In this document: positions 21,549 to 34,606 of the stretch, piece by piece | Layout of the letters: every line of letters begins with the position of its first letter | How positions within the stretch are numbered: position 1 is the stretch's first letter | Program-made: the position numbers and the translations under genes | From: Primulina eburnea | Taxonomy: Eukaryota; Streptophyta; Magnoliopsida; Lamiales; Gesneriaceae | DNA length: 64,000 bases | NCBI RefSeq assembly: GCF_022965805.1 | Contig: NC_133110.1 | Span: 28,826,668 to 28,890,667, forward strand | Direction: 5' to 3' | Notes under the pieces: model-generated | Told to the model about the DNA's origin: nothing | The model's input: the letters and a program-made list of their open reading frames with translations, nothing else | Databases searched by the model: none

Positions 21549-24500
21549 TCAGTGGAATAATTCTGGGAATTCCTGTCTCATATCTGATTCAGTCTCCCAA
21601 GTAGCTTCTTCAATGTCATGACGAGTCCACTAGACTTTCACAAGTGGGATGGTCTTCGTTCTGAGTTGCTTTTCTTTACGATCGATAATCCGGATCGGCT
21701 TTTCAACGTAACTCAGAGATGTATCTAGTTCAGCCTCGTCTGGTTGAATAACATGTGAATCATCAGGGAGATACTTCCGCAACATCGATACATGAAAGAC
21801 ATCATATATTCTAGATAATGAAGGCGGTAATGCTAATCGATAGGCACGATCTCATATCTTTTTAAGAATCTCAAAAAGACCGACGTATCGTGGAGACAAT
21901 TTCCCTTTCTTCCCAAACCGGACGACACCTCTTAAAGGAGAAATTTTCAGGAATACTCGGTCTCCTACTTCAAATACCAACGGTCGTCGTCTGAGTTTGG
22001 CATATTTGGCTTGTCGGTCTTGAGCTGCCTTCATTTTCTTCTGAATCAATTTCACTTTTTCGGTCATATCCCTGATCATATCAGGTCCAGTCTCAGGAAC
22101 TTCAGAGATATCATCCCAATAAAGAGGGGATCTTCATTTCTTTCCGTACAACGCTTCGAATGGAGCCATCTCAATACTCGTTTGATAGCTGTTGCTGTAC
22201 GAAAATTCGCAAAGTGGCAATGCATCTTGCCAATTAGTGCTAAAATCAAGCACTACAGCTCTCAGCATATCTTCCAACGTCTGAATCGTCCGCTCTGACT
22301 GTTCGTCAGTCTGTGGATGATATGCGGTACTCAGCTGTAACTTCGTACCGAGAGCTTGCTGTAGACTCTGCCAGAAGTGCGAAGTAAACCGAGGATCACG
22401 GTATGAAACAATCGAATTCGGCACTCCGTGCAGTCTAACTACTTCCCGAACATAAATATCAGCCATATGATCAAATCGGTAGGTCATTTTGTATGGAATA
22501 AAACATGCAGATTTGGTCAATCGATCAATCACGACCCAAATCGCATCACAGCCTCAGGTGGAACGTGGTAATTGTGTCACAAAATCCATGGAAATGTGAT
22601 CCCACTTCCATTCAGGAATGGACAAACTCTGCAACAATCCTCCTGGTTTCTTTCTTTCAGCTTTCACCTGTTGGTAATTCAGACACTTGGCTACAAATTT
22701 AGTTACATCAGATTTCATTTGTTTCCACCAATATTGTGTCTTCAAATCATTGTACATTTTCCTGCCACCAGGATGAATGCTAAAACGACTGTTGTGCGCC
22801 TCTGTCAGTATTCGTTGTCTCAATTCTGAAACATTCGGCACAACAATATGATTATTCACATACAAAACATTATTCCGAACCTGATATTCCGATTGATAAC
22901 AAGTTCTGACCATTGCAATTGAATTCTGTACGTTCTGATCAACTTTCTGTGCCTCTTTGATTTTCAATATCAATGCCGGTTCAGCTCGAATCGCACATAA
23001 TCTCAGAGGCTGACGATCTGTTTCAAAAGCTAATCCAGACAAACAGCAGTCTTCTATCAAATTCGAAACACCTATCGTCGATAAGGATAGTGCACATACC
23101 TTTCGACTTAGCGCATCTGCTGCTGCATTGGACTTCCCTGGATAGTATTTGATCTCACAATCAAAGTCTTTCAGTAAATCCAGCCATCTCCGCTGTCTCA
23201 TATTCAGCTCTGATTGCGAAAACAGATATTTTAAGCTTTTATGATCAGAATAAATCTCAAATTTCTCACCGTACAGATAACGTCGCCATATCTTCAGTGC
23301 AAAGACTATGGCTGCCAATTCAAGATCATGAATTGGGTAACGAGTTCATGGGGTTTCAGCTGTCTTGAGGCATAAGCAATCACCTGCCCTCGCTGCATCA
23401 ATACACAACCCAATACGCGGTGAGATGCATCACAATAAACAACAAAGTCACCAGTACCTGAAGGAATCGTTAACACAGGCGCACTGATCAATCTCTTCTT
23501 TAATTCGAGAAAACTGGTCTCACATTCCTCAGACCAGAAAAACGGAGCATTTTTCTGAGTTAACTGTGTAATCGGTTTGGCAATACTCGAAAAATCTTTA
23601 ATAAATCGGCGATAATATCCTGCCAAACCCATAAAGCTGCGTATCTCTGGTACAGATGTTGGTCTCGGCCAAGAAATCACTGCCTCAACCTTACTGGGAT
23701 CAACAGACATCCCATCTCCGGATATAATATGACCCAGAAATACTACCTGTTTCAACCAGAACTCGCATTTCGATAATTTAGCATACAGTTTCTCCGCCCT
23801 CAAAATTCTCAACACAGTCCTCAGATGATTAGCATGTTCAATCATATTCTTTGAATAAATCAATATATCATCAATGAATATGATAACAAAATCATCCAAA
23901 TATTTCTGAAAGACGCGGTTCATCAATCCCATAAATACCGCCGGTGCATTCGTCAAACCAAATGGCATGACAATAAATTCATAGTGTCCATACCTGGTTT
24001 TGAATGCAGTCTTAGAGATATCAGAGTCCCTGACTCTCAATTGATGGTATCCAGATCTCAAGTCGATTTTGGAATACACCGAAGAACCCTGCAACTGATC
24101 AAATAAATCATCAATACGAGGCAATGGATATTTATTCTTTACCGTCGCCTTATTCAGTTGCCGGTAGTCGATACAAAGTCTCATCGACCCGTCTTTCTTC
24201 CTCACGAACAGTACTGGAGAACCCCAAGGAGATACACTCGGTCTAATATATCCCTTGGCCAGTAAATCCTCCAACTGTTCTTTCAACTCTTTCAACTCGA
24301 TCGGTGCCATCCTGTAAGGAGCCCTCGAGATCGGAACTGTTCTTGGCATCAACTCGATGCTGAAGTCTATTTCTCGAATCGGAGGTAATCCAGGAATCTC
24401 ATCTGGAAAGACATCAGCAAATTCGCACACCACTGGAAAATCCGCCAATGATGGGCTCGATTTCAGTAAATCAACTGAATATACCAGGAATCCATCCGCT

Positions 24501-25006
24501 CCTTTCTGCAATAATCGTGTCATATTCATTGCAGATATCAAAGAAATTCTGGCACGAGAACCCTTACCATAAAATTTCCACTCTTCAGCCATCTCAGGTC
24601 TGAATCGAACAATCTTGTGGAAACAATCGACTGTAGCCCTTTACTTGGTTAACGTATCGATACCGATAATACAATCAAAATCAGATATCCCAAGTACAAT
24701 ACAGTCTAACTCCATCGTATGCCCATCGTACTGCAGTATACTAGATTTAACAGATTTCACTGATATCAATCCTGTCCCTAACGGAGACGTGACAGACACT
24801 ACTGCAGACAACGACTCAATAGGCAAAGAATGCATCAACGCAAATCGCTCAAATATAAATGTATGAGATGCACCAGTATCAATCAGTACATATGCAGGAT
24901 AACCAGAAATAAAACAGTTACCTGCCACAACATCATCAGGTGCATCATGTGCCTGCTCCTTGGTCAAAGCAAAAACTCTGGCATGCTGTCTCGGAGGCTG
25001 GCTCAC
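21549..25006 (-). pseudogene. D1 pol remnant: protease, RT, RNase H, integrase, chromodomain-like end
   Basis: Protease ([13 protein letters not shown], near 24870) leads; RT follows with [35 protein letters not shown] and the catalytic FIDD near 23870-23880. RNase H has [16 protein letters not shown], and after a frameshift near 23320-23340 [16 protein letters not shown] and the terminal ADALSRK. Integrase has [30 protein letters not shown] and SERTIQTLEDML. A TGA replaces Arg at about 22547-22549 and further stops follow (near 21850 and 21630). The C terminus EEATWETESDMRQEFPELF is the usual chromodomain-side ending. It encoded the replication enzymes; this copy is dead. Confidence 0.88.
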
Positions 25007-25659
25007 TGTATGGCCCCCTCCTGGCCTCTGCTGTGACTAAGTAGGCGGTGCTGGCTGAAAGTATGCACGGCAGATGGTCGTCTACCAGCTTGAGCTACTG
25101 ATCCCGATGACTTAGCTGCCTGTGATCCCTGGGCACTCCTCTGGGGACACACTCGAACAAAGTGTCTTTGCTGTCCACAAATACAACAGCTGCCAACCAC
25201 TCCTCGGCACTGATCTGTGGAATGCCTCCCTCCACAAGTACCACAGTACGGTCCTGTATAGCTCTGGCCCTGACCGGTCTGTCTAGAGCCACTCGAACTG
25301 GACGAGCTAGTTCCCGATTTCTTGAATTGCTTCTCTCTAGCCCTCAAGAAATCCATCTTCCTGCTACTGCTGCTGACACCTTCAAATCGAGGAGGTGGTT
25401 GTTGCTGTCCCGATACTGGAAGCACAAACGAAGCCTCTCTCTGCCTCATCAGTCCTGCTTCGGCTCCCTTTGCTCTGTTCAAGGCATCGGTAAAATTGTT
25501 TGGACTCCCGGTATTTACCAAGGTAAAAATTTCAGGATTTAGGCCATTTATGAACTGGTCCGCAACGGCCTCATCATGTTCATCTACGTGAGGAGCAAAT
25601 CTCAACAGTGTAGAGAACTTAGCCACATAGTCCTCAATGTTTAACTGGCCTTGTCTCAA
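25003..25659 (-). pseudogene. D1 gag remnant lacking its N-terminal half
   Basis: The retained part begins at LRQGQLNIEDYVAKFS, which in element B lies about 146 residues into gag. It continues through a Ser-rich linker to two Cys clusters, the second a zinc knuckle, CCICGQQRHFVRVC. Only about 230 nt (after removing element A) separate the primer site from this point, so the first half of the capsid region is missing. Confidence 0.82.
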
Positions 25660-25791
25660 ATTTGCAACTCCAAACCAAAGTTCTATTTCAGTCCTCCTCC
25701 GATCATCTTACTGCTGATCCAGAATCGGCTCTGATTCGTTCGCAATAATACATGTTTTCAAATCAAGTCAGATAAACAGATAAACATGTAT
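25660..25791 (-). other. D1 leader fragment left of element A
   Basis: Untranslated leader, with stop codons in the gag frame. It is continuous with 54786-54884 once element A is removed. Confidence 0.6.
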
Positions 25792-27806
25792 TGTAATAGC
25801 CGATCATTCATTTTTTTTATTATGAATTACGGTATTATATGGTGATGGTTTATGGCTTTACATTATGATATGAATGGTAATGAATGTTATAGAATGGAAT
25901 AGATATGAATGGGTAGAATAGAAGGTTGAATTTGAGTTAAATAGGTCATGGAAGTGCTTTTACGGTATGAAAATGTGGCAGTAGTTGTGATTTTTAGCAT
26001 AATGTTTCGTATATTGATCCAATTGATGTGAGGCTACCTTCATTAAAAAGATAAGACATAAGGCTATAACTTTGACGTTATGCGTTTTGTTCAAATCATT
26101 GTGGAAGATAGGCCAAAAGCGCCCCGAAGTGTGTCGTGCGTTTCGTCGTTCCTCCAGTGACACATGTTGGGAGATTTAGGATAACTTTTTACTCAGACCT
26201 CCAAATGACCTGAAACCAGTGGGAGATGCAAGCCAAGACATAGAGCTACAACTTTCTAGTTTACGATTTTTCCAAATTATGAAGGGAAAAGGCGTTTTGG
26301 AGGCGATCTTTGAGGAGGCTGTGCGCAGAGCGGCGCCCGAGTGGTAAAAAACTACCGCCCGAGCGCCATTGGTTCTGAAATTTTGTGTTTCGGACAGTAT
26401 GGTCCGCGCTAGGGCGGTAATATATGACCGCCCGAGCGCCCAGTACAGTACAAAAGCGTGTTTTGGTGTTTGGGAAGGCATAAAATCGAATGGGACACAA
26501 TTTTTACTCATTTCCCTTCTCCTTCTCTTCTCTCCATCGACTTGGAAGATAGGGTTTCTCATTTTCTTCTTTGGATACCTTTGATTCAAGCTTGTAGTTG
26601 GATAATTGAAGTGAGAAGAAGTTTATTTTGGGTCCAAGGAGATAAAGTAAGCTTCTGGCTTTAGTTATTGTTGGATTTTAGTGTTGGGGAAATTATAGAA
26701 CTTATACTTGTGTTGATTTTATGGGTTTATTGGTATGATTAGTTGATTATTGAGTTGCTAATGGTATTATTATTGATATTGTGTTGTAGGAATCCCTCAA
26801 GACTTAGCAAGCACTTGTGTATTGGGTTGTAAGTAGACTTTTCCTTTGAATGCATCTTATGAACTATGTATATGTTAAATGGTGTTTTAAATGATGTTAG
26901 CTCCTTTAAATCATTGATTATATATATGGTATGTATTGATATGTTCAAAAGAAATGGAATTGAAGCCAAAGGGCAAAATAAAGGAGCTAAGGTTTTAGCA
27001 CGCACACCACGTGTTTGATTAAATGTTTCAATGAATGTTTTTATGGCTTGATGGTTATATGATATTGTGGTGTTACCTATGGTAATTCTAAACCCACTTG
27101 ACTGAAGTTGATCAACATAATGACATGTACTGTGACTGATTTTGACTGAGACGTACATGTGTACCATTGATTGATGACCTATCAATGCCATACAAATGAA
27201 AAGAAATTAATTGTGCTATAGATGCCATCTTATAATTGTTATGTATGTATTTTATTGATTGATGGCATATCATGGTAAAGAAATGATACGGATTCTTCCA
27301 TTGCACTATGGTATATGTATTTGTTATTTAAAGGTCTACTGCTGAGTTTTATAACTCATTTCAGTTATGTTCATGAGATGCAGATGCAGGTAAACGGGAT
27401 TGATACAGCGTGGTGTCAAGACAGAAGAAGGAAATGTGCCAAGCTTGGAGGAAGGGTGAAGGATTATTTTGGTTATGGATGGATAAGAAAGTATTTTGTT
27501 TTGTGATGGTTGAAGTTGGCTATTATATTTTGTTGTAAAGCATTTGGTATATTTTTATTTTGGGGAGTTTAACTTGTCTCAAATATTTTGGTAATCACAG
27601 GTTCTACTTTTGAATGTGTATATTGTTATGTTTAGTTGCGATAATTCTATTGTGTTTTGGTTTTATTTCTTGAGGTAGGTTATGAGTTCTTTTTATGGGG
27701 AAACTTTACCAAAATTTTTAAAGATCATATATCCTCCAAGTTCATTTATTTTAAAGCTTCCGCATTTTGAGTTTATTTTCTTTTAAAACGGGTCAGAGGT
27801 GTCACA
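25792..27806 (+). repeat. 5' LTR of element A
   Basis: About 2015 bp, TG...CA. In order it holds the paired GC-rich dyads (26332-26440), a possible TATA (CATAAAAT, near 26479), the hairpin TGAGTTTTATAACTCA (27343-27358), CAGGTAAACGG and TTCCGC (27758-27763). Open frames inside it are chance. Confidence 0.92.
26332..26440 (+). promoter_or_regulatory. Two paired GC-rich dyads upstream of the TATA-like site in A
   Basis: Arms 26332-26346/26353-26367 and 26405-26419/26426-26440, start-to-start 21 bp in both pairs. The 3' LTR repeats them from 40071. Each pair folds as a 15-bp stem with a 6-nt loop; mismatches are C-A on the plus strand and mostly G-T wobbles on the minus strand. Confidence 0.7.
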
Positions 27807-27811
27807 TTTAG

Positions 27812-27824
27812 TGGTATCAGAGCC
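27812..27824 (+). other. Primer-binding site of element A
   Basis: TGGTATCAGAGCC, complementary to the 3' end of initiator-Met tRNA, 5 nt after the LTR. Confidence 0.92.
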
Positions 27825-27879
27825 ATGATTTTTCGGACCAATGGATTGGCACATGACTTCTTCTGTTTGCGACACTTCG

Positions 27880-27981
27880 GTATGTATACTTCTGCATCTC
27901 ATTGACGTAATGATATGATGATATGTATCTTTTATGGTATATATATGATTTCAAATGATTTTAAACTGAGATGCAATGTAG
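27880..27981 (+). other. Candidate leader intron of element A
   Basis: CG|GTATGTAT could serve as donor and AATGTAG as acceptor; the acceptor lies 4 nt before the gag ATG. The segment is T-rich. Splicing is inferred only. Confidence 0.3.
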
Positions 27982-27984
27982 GAG

Positions 27985-28730
27985 ATGCCACCTAAGAGGA
28001 AATTTGTAGAGGAAGAAGATAGTTCCTCATCTCGAGTTGTTGGTGAGTTTAGTAAGTTGCTCAAGGAGCAAACCAAAGTTCATGGAGAACAGATCCAACA
28101 GTTATTGAGATTGCAGAACCCAGCTCAAGGGGGAGGTAGAGGCCTTGTGAGGCAGGAGCCCAGTTCAGAGGGAGCTTATGACAGATTTAAAAGAATGAAT
28201 CCACCCGAGTTCATGGGAGGTGCGGATCCTCTTGCAACTATGGAATGGGTTAAAGCTATTGAAGCAATCTTTGACTATCTACACTTTGAAGATAATGATC
28301 GAGTTAGTTGTGCAGTGTTTCTTCTGACCAAGACTGCGCGCATTTGGTGGGAGGCCACGAAGGTAACTGTCAATGTTCAAACCCTTAAATGGAATGAGTT
28401 CAAGGAGCTATTTTATGACAAATATTTCTCCACGGATGTCAAGACTCGGAAAGTGAAGGAGTTCTTGGAACTAAACCAGGGCAACTTGAATGTGAATGAT
28501 TATATTTTGAAGTTTGAAGAAGGTTGCTTGTTTGTTCCTTTCATTGCTTCGAATGACAAAGATCGAGGGGAACACTTCATGAGAGGCTTGAGAGCCGAGA
28601 TCAGGAGGGATGTCAGAATGTCTAAGGCCGCAACGTACAAGGAGATCGTGGAGAAAGCTCTTTTAGCGGAACATGATGAGAAAGAGATTGAGAAGGAAAG
28701 ACAATTGAGAAGGCAAAACTTCAATCAAAA
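27985..28730 (+). pseudogene. Element A gag, 5' part, split by element B
   Basis: It starts MPPKRKFVEEED and includes the capsid-type region (YDRFKRMNPPEFMGGADP, AVFLLTKTARIWWEATK, WNEFKELFYDKYF, FMRGLRAEIRRDV). The frame breaks at FNQ, where B entered. Removing B and one copy of CAAAA rejoins it in frame to [12 protein letters not shown] at 35836, so gag itself was open when B arrived. Confidence 0.88.
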
Positions 28731-28808
28731 TGTAGTATCCCGATGCCTAATTTGAGTTAATTATTGGATTAAATATTATTTCGGTGGGATCGGAAGGACC
28801 GAACAGGG

Positions 28809-29025
28809 TTCGGATCGTCCGATCAGGGTTCGGATCGTCCGAAGACAGGTGGCTGGACACGTGGAAGACATGCAAGGTTCGGATCGTCCGATCAGGGTTC
28901 GGATCGTCCGAAGACAGGTGGCTGGACACGTGGAAGACATGCAGGATTCGGATCGTCCGATCAGGGTTCGGATCGTCCGAAGTGTGCCGGATCGGATCGT
29001 CCGAAGTGGATCGGATCTACCGATC
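28809..29025 (+). promoter_or_regulatory. Paired dyad array directly upstream of the TATA box in B
   Basis: TTCGGATCGTCCGA occurs as three pairs: 28809/28829, 28878/28898 and 28947/28967 (start positions), each pair 20 bp apart and the pairs 69 bp apart. Diverged copies follow to about 29025. The core TCGGATCGTCCGA is a dyad. The array ends 7 bp before the TATA box, and the 3' LTR copy is identical. Confidence 0.85.
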
Positions 29026-29031
29026 GTTGTC

Positions 29032-29039
29032 TATAAATA
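29032..29039 (+). promoter_or_regulatory. TATA box of element B LTR
   Basis: CTATAAATAGAGGC, a near-consensus plant TATA. The equivalent in the 3' LTR is at 34908-34915. Confidence 0.85.
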
Positions 29040-29958
29040 GAGGCGCGAGGCTTCATTTGTTACTCGCCAATTCCGAGTGTTCCAGAGCGTTTTAGTCGTT
29101 TCTGATGGGTTTCTAGTCTTTTCCCGAGGTTTAGGCACTAGCGGGGAGCTACTGGTTTTGTAGCGGAGTTGTGCTCTAGTTGGGAGCTAGCGGCATCAGT
29201 GGGCTGACTACGGACGCAGGCTTGATTCTAGGGCTGATTGCTAGGATCTACTGGTTTGAGGTACGAAAGTACTATCCGAGATAGCAGGATTGAGTATACT
29301 TTGCTATGTGTTGCATGTTTATATGTTGCATTATTATCTGTCATATGATGCATGGTTTATTATGCGGCATTTGCATAATCATGTTGAGCCTGATTATCTT
29401 TGAGATAGCCTGTTGAGAGGGTGCTCAGCCCTCGTTTGTTGTGGATGGTTGGACCCCGTTGGCCGACGGTGGTCAGGTCACCGGTATATCCACAGGTTTA
29501 TTTTGGTATGGGAGCCACCTCCTGGTGCGACGGCGCAGAGTGCTACATACCTTGACGTCATTTACCGGAGCAGTATTTCGTTATACCCAGATCCTGGTAT
29601 CCAGTACATTTTGCATACATGCATGTCATAGTCTTGTATACTCATGCTTTCGGTGCTGAGCGTTTTATGCTCACGTCCTCGGTTTATCTTTGTTTTGGAC
29701 ACCCTATTCGATGGGGCAGGTCTCAGGTTGGACGGTCCAGGAGGGAGTGGACAGGGAGCTGGCAGAGGTTGACTTGTAGTTATTGGTATTCGTTCTTGGT
29801 ATTTAGTTCGATCTGGTTGTTTAAGTATTTTGTACTTACAGATTCGATTGGGTTGTATTATTGTTTTTCCGCTGTATTACCTGATTCAGTTTTAAATGTT
29901 AATTTTGCATGCTTAAGTTCTGATTAGTAGGTGATTCTGGAACGGGTCACTACATTTA

Positions 29959-29970
29959 TGGTATCAGAGC
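29959..29970 (+). other. Primer-binding site of element B
   Basis: TGGTATCAGAGC, initiator-Met type, 4 nt after the LTR. Confidence 0.93.
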
Positions 29971-30039
29971 ATGCATTAAGATTTTGGGATTAGAACTGTT
30001 CTTTTGGGTTTAATCTCTGGTAACTTTTGTAGCTAAGAG

Positions 30040-33000
30040 ATGTCTGGTTTTGACGACGATGCTAGTAGTCATGGCAGCATTGGACGCTGGGGAGACCGCG
30101 ACGATCGGGAGCGTCGTCGAGAGCATCGAGAACGTCGTCAACACCGTCGTGATGAGCCTCGGAGTTTTAGTATGCATCGGTTCTTGCAGATGGGGCCGAA
30201 ACCTCTTTCGGCCGGTGAGACTCCGGATGTTGCGGAGAACTGGCTTGAGAGGATGGAGAGCTGCTTCAAGACTTTTCAGTGCTCGGCGGAACAGCAGATT
30301 GATACCCTTGATTTCTTGCTGGAGGGTGGTGCGCGCAAGTGGTGGAGGTCTACCTCTGCACCGATAGTTCAGCGACAGGGTCGAGTTCTTTGGGCCGATT
30401 TCCGAGCCGCTTTCATGCTGCTTTACTTTCCGCCAGCCCTTCTGCAGACCAAGGCGATTGAGTTGATCAATCTGAAGCAGGGAAGTTTGTCTGTTGATGA
30501 GTATCAGCAGAAGTTCTTTGAGTTGCTTCCTTATGTTCCACATGTCAGTGACAATGCTAGGGCCAAGTATAACCATTTTCTCCAGGGCCTCAATCAGGAA
30601 ATTTTTGATCGGGTTGTTGTCTGCGATGATCCGACATCGTATGAGGGCCTTGTGAACCATTGTCGCCAGGCTGAGGGCAGTTTGCTGAGAGGTCGAGCCA
30701 TGCAGTCTGCTCGTCCTACTAGTTCTTTGGGTCCCCGCGCCCAAGCATTCAAGAAGGCTGGATCTACTTCTTCTTCCTCTGGATCTGGAGGAGTTCACCA
30801 TTTTGGGAAGAAGAAGGGCCCGTGTCAGCATTGCGGGAAGGATCATCCGACGGAGCGTTGTCGCAAAGTTGCGGGTGCTTGTTACAAATGCGGTGAGATG
30901 GGCCATATGAAGAGAGACTGTCCGCAGACGGGCGGAGGATCAGGATCTGGTTCTCAGGCTTCAGTTCATCAGAGGCCACAGCAGGGACAGTCTACTCAGG
31001 GTTCTAACCTCCGACCGCGTACTCAAGGGCAGGTCTTTGCTCTTAACCAGGATCAGGCTGCTGAGGAGAACGACAGAGTTATCGCAGGTGTTTTTTTATT
31101 ATGTGGATTACCTGCTTACGTTCTCATTGATACTGGTGCATCACATTCATTCATATCTGCGAGATTTGCTAAGCGTCATGCATTACCTTTCACTTCTTTG
31201 GACGTTGTGGTATCTGTTTCCACACCGATGGGTCATTCGGTGCTAGCTAAACGTCTAGTTTTGGGTTGTCCTCTAGAGTTTGAGGGTAATGTTTTAACTG
31301 CTAATTTGATGATTCTTGCGATGGAGGATTTTGATTGCATTCTGGGAATAGATGTGCTGACTGTGTTTAGAGCTACTGTGGACTGTTATCAGAAGTTTGT
31401 GCAGTTTCGTCCAGTTGAGGGCGACAGTTGGTTTTTCTATGGAGAGGGAGCGCGACCCCCGATGCCTGTGGTTTCTGCTCTGAAAGCCTGTCGTGCTTTA
31501 GAGTCGGGCGGGGAAGGCTACCTTATCTATGCTATTGATTCGTCCGCAGATAGTGTCGGTATCAGCGACATTCCAGTGGTTTGCGATTTTCCGGATGTTT
31601 TTCCCGAGGAGATTCCTGGTTTTCCTCCCATTCGGGAAGTGGATTTCAGCATTGATTTAGTGCCAGGCACGGCACCAATCTCTAGAGCTCCTTATCGTTT
31701 AGCTCCATCAGAGATGCAAGAATTGAAACAGCAGTTGCAGGATCTTCTTGACAAGGGGTATATTCGACCCAGTGTGTCCCCGTGGGGAGCACCAGTTCTT
31801 TTTGTCAAAAAGAAGGATGGTTCTATGCGGCTCTGCATAGATTATCGACAGTTGAATCGTGCTACGATAAAGAATAAGTATCTGTTGCCACGGATTGATG
31901 ATTTATTTGATCAACTGCAAGGTACCTCTGTATATTCCAAGATTGATTTAAGGTCTGGTTATCATCAGCTTTGGGTTCATCAGGGAGATATATCGAAGAC
32001 TGCATTCAGGACCCGGTATGGGCATTATGAGTTTCTGGTTATGCCTTTTGGGGTGACGAATGCACCAGCAGTTTTTATGGATCTGATGAATCGGGTTTTT
32101 CGGGAATTCTTGGATAAGTTTGTTGTGGTGTTTATAGATGATATCTTAATCTATTCGCATGATCAGCAAGAACACGTACAACACTTAAGGATTATTTTAC
32201 AGACACTTCGCGAGAATCAGCTTTATGCGAAGTTGAGTAAATGTGAGTTTTGGATTGACAGGGTTGTATTCTTTGGTCATGTCATTTCTAGCAAGGGAGT
32301 TTCAGTTGACCCGAGCAAGGTGGAAGCGGTATTGAACTGGTCGCGTCCGACGACAGTAGCCGAGATCCGCAGTTTTCTGGGATTGGCTGGGTATTATCGC
32401 CGTTTCATTGTCAACTTCTCTCAGGTTGCTAAGCCACTCACTCAGCTCACTCGGAAAGATGTTTCATTTGAGTGGACATCAGAGTGCGAAGAGAGTTTCT
32501 TGGAACTTCGCAGACGTTTGACATCTGCGCCTATTTTGGCTTTACCGTCTGGATCTGGTGGTTTCAGTGTTTACACCGATGCCTCTTTACAGGGACTAGG
32601 GTGTGTTCTGATGCAGAATGAACATGTGATTGCTTATGCGTCGAGACAGTTGAAGCCTCATGAGGAAAACTATCTTGTTCATGATCTGGAATTAGCAGCG
32701 ATCGTTTTTGCTTTGAAAATCTGGCGCCATTATCTGTATGGTGAGCGATTTGAGATTTTCACTGATCATAAGAGTTTGAAGTATCTGTTCACTCAGGCTG
32801 AGTTGAACATGCGTCAGCGTCGTTGGATGGATCTACTCAAGGATTATGATTGTGAGATCAAGTATCATCCAGGATCTGCGAATCTCACGGCCGATGCTCT
32901 TAGTCGCAAGGTGAGATTGTCTGCTCTTCAGACTTGTGCTGTATCTGAGATTATTCAGGATTTCTGTTCGATGGGATTCAATTGTAAACATCGGAAGGGA

Positions 33001-34467
33001 ACGGAGAGTATCCGTGTAGCTACTATTTTGTCTGAGCCAGTTTTGTATTCTCGGATTAGAGATGCTCAGATGTCTGATTCTAAGATTCAGAGATTAGCTC
33101 GGTTGGCTGATGGAGATAATACTTCTGGATTCCACTATCAGTCCAAGGGTCTTTTGTGCTTATCTGGTCGTGTTGTTGTACCGGAAGATGACACTTTGAG
33201 GGAGGAGATTTTATCCCAGGCTCATCGTAGCAAGTTGAGTGTTCATCCGGGGAGCAACAAGATGTATAAGGATTTGAGGACTCGATTTTGGTGGAAAGGT
33301 ATGAAACGTAATGTTTATCAGTATGTCTCCAAGTGCCTAGTCTGTCAGCAGGTGAAGGCTGAGTATCGACGACCTGGAGGTTTGTTGCAGAATCTTCCTA
33401 TTCCGGAGTGGAAGTGGGAGCATATCACGATGGACTTCGTGACTCACTTGCCTATGTCTGTGGGGAATAGAGATGCTATCTGGGTGGTAGTGGATCGGCT
33501 TACTAAGTCTGCCCATTTTCTTCCGTATAACAGAGATGTCACTTTCGATCGGATGGCACGGTTGTACATTCAAGAGATTGTACGGTTTCATGGTGTGCCC
33601 GTGAGTATCGTTAGTGACAGAGATCCTCGATTTACATCTAGATTTTGGGGCAGCTTTCAGCAAGCCTTGGGCACTACCTTGAGTTGGAGTACTGCATATC
33701 ACCCAGAGACTGACGGTCAGTCAGAGAGGACTATTCGTACTCTTGAGGATATGTTGAGATCTTGTGTGATGGATTTCGGGCCAGCTTGGCAGGATCATCT
33801 GCCACTGATAGAGTTTGCATACAACAACAGTTTTCATAGGAGTATTGGTATGTCTCCGTTTGAAGCATTGTATGGTCGACGTTGTCGTACTCCTCTGTTC
33901 TGGGAGGAAGTCGGAGAACGACAGGTCGAGGGTCCAGAATTGATTCAGCAGGCCATGGACAAAGTTCTTGTGATCAAACAGCGGATTAAGACTGCTCAGG
34001 ATCGACAAGCGAGTTATGCGAACACCAAGCGCAGACCTCTTCATTTTGATGCAGGCGAGAAAGTGTTTCTCAAGGTATCACCTTTTCGGAGGATTCTGAG
34101 ATTTGGACTCAAGGGTAAGCTATCTCCGAGATTCATTGGTCCTTTTGAGATCTTAGAATGTGTGGGAGATTTGGCCTACAGATTAGCTTTGCCACCGTAT
34201 CTGTCTAGTGTTCACAATGTGTTTCATGTGTCTTTGTTGAGACGATACGTAGCGGATGAGTCTCATGTTTTGCATCCGACAGAAGTTCAGCTGAATCTGG
34301 ATTTGTCTTTTGTGGAAAGACCGGTTTCGATCTTAGACCGGAAGGATAAGGTACTGCGGAATAAGACTATTCCTCTTGTCTTAGTGCAGTGGCAGCGCCG
34401 AGGTACTGAAGAAGCTACTTGGGAACTAGAGAGTCGCATGCGGTCAGAGCATCCAGAGTTGTTCTAG
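30040..34467 (+). CDS. Element B gag-pol polyprotein, intact
   Basis: 1475 residues in one frame. Gag capsid-type region about 45-210 ([34 protein letters not shown]). Two Cys clusters follow, the second a CCHC knuckle near residue 280 ([14 protein letters not shown]). Protease DTGASHSF has its Asp at about 364. RT contains [19 protein letters not shown] and FIDD with Asp at about 700-701. RNase H has [10 protein letters not shown] (about 847) and ends ADALSRK. The integrase zinc finger starts near [11 protein letters not shown] (about 1069); the core has [14 protein letters not shown] and [12 protein letters not shown]. The C terminus [19 protein letters not shown] is the chromodomain-like tail thought to guide integration. 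No stop, frameshift or lost catalytic residue is seen. Confidence 0.97.
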   Translation: MSGFDDDASSHGSIGRWGDRDDRERRREHRERRQHRRDEPRSFSMHRFLQMGPKPLSAGETPDVAENWLERMESCFKTFQCSAEQQIDTLDFLLEGGARKWWRSTSAPIVQRQGRVLWADFRAAFMLLYFPPALLQTKAIELINLKQGSLSVDEYQQKFFELLPYVPHVSDNARAKYNHFLQGLNQEIFDRVVVCDDPTSYEGLVNHCRQAEGSLLRGRAMQSARPTSSLGPRAQAFKKAGSTSSSSGSGGVHHFGKKKGPCQHCGKDHPTERCRKVAGACYKCGEMGHMKRDCPQTGGGSGSGSQASVHQRPQQGQSTQGSNLRPRTQGQVFALNQDQAAEENDRVIAGVFLLCGLPAYVLIDTGASHSFISARFAKRHALPFTSLDVVVSVSTPMGHSVLAKRLVLGCPLEFEGNVLTANLMILAMEDFDCILGIDVLTVFRATVDCYQKFVQFRPVEGDSWFFYGEGARPPMPVVSALKACRALESGGEGYLIYAIDSSADSVGISDIPVVCDFPDVFPEEIPGFPPIREVDFSIDLVPGTAPISRAPYRLAPSEMQELKQQLQDLLDKGYIRPSVSPWGAPVLFVKKKDGSMRLCIDYRQLNRATIKNKYLLPRIDDLFDQLQGTSVYSKIDLRSGYHQLWVHQGDISKTAFRTRYGHYEFLVMPFGVTNAPAVFMDLMNRVFREFLDKFVVVFIDDILIYSHDQQEHVQHLRIILQTLRENQLYAKLSKCEFWIDRVVFFGHVISSKGVSVDPSKVEAVLNWSRPTTVAEIRSFLGLAGYYRRFIVNFSQVAKPLTQLTRKDVSFEWTSECEESFLELRRRLTSAPILALPSGSGGFSVYTDASLQGLGCVLMQNEHVIAYASRQLKPHEENYLVHDLELAAIVFALKIWRHYLYGERFEIFTDHKSLKYLFTQAELNMRQRRWMDLLKDYDCEIKYHPGSANLTADALSRKVRLSALQTCAVSEIIQDFCSMGFNCKHRKGTESIRVATILSEPVLYSRIRDAQMSDSKIQRLARLADGDNTSGFHYQSKGLLCLSGRVVVPEDDTLREEILSQAHRSKLSVHPGSNKMYKDLRTRFWWKGMKRNVYQYVSKCLVCQQVKAEYRRPGGLLQNLPIPEWKWEHITMDFVTHLPMSVGNRDAIWVVVDRLTKSAHFLPYNRDVTFDRMARLYIQEIVRFHGVPVSIVSDRDPRFTSRFWGSFQQALGTTLSWSTAYHPETDGQSERTIRTLEDMLRSCVMDFGPAWQDHLPLIEFAYNNSFHRSIGMSPFEALYGRRCRTPLFWEEVGERQVEGPELIQQAMDKVLVIKQRIKTAQDRQASYANTKRRPLHFDAGEKVFLKVSPFRRILRFGLKGKLSPRFIGPFEILECVGDLAYRLALPPYLSSVHNVFHVSLLRRYVADESHVLHPTEVQLNLDLSFVERPVSILDRKDKVLRNKTIPLVLVQWQRRGTEEATWELESRMRSEHPELF

Positions 34468-34606
34468 TTGTAGTATTTTCAGTTATGATTGTAATTTCAG
34501 TTGTACTTTCAATTGTAATTCATTCTTAAGTTGAATGTATTGTTATTCAGAATTGTCATTTTTCAGACTCGATTTCGCGGACGAAATCCTTTTTAGGGGG
34601 GGAGAA
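34468..34606 (+). other. 3' untranslated segment and polypurine tract of B
   Basis: Short non-coding segment; AGGGGGGGGAGAA (about 34595-34606) abuts the 3' LTR. Confidence 0.88.

Larger units (their letters stand above)
28731..29954 (+). repeat. 5' LTR of element B
   Basis: TGTAGTATCC to GGTCACTACA. It holds the dyad array, a strong TATA box, the hairpin TGAGCGTTTTATGCTCA (29657-29673), GCAGGT after it, and TTCCGC (29867-29872). Translated repeats such as RIVRSGFGSSE are artefacts of the array. Confidence 0.96.

Noticed and set aside
28747..29095. Open frames with repeated RIVRSGFGSSE
   Set aside because: They are translations of the dyad array in the B LTR and recur at 34623-34971 because the LTR does.
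30010..30906. A 298-codon frame antisense to B gag
   Set aside because: It is a shadow of the intact gag frame with no protein-like motif.
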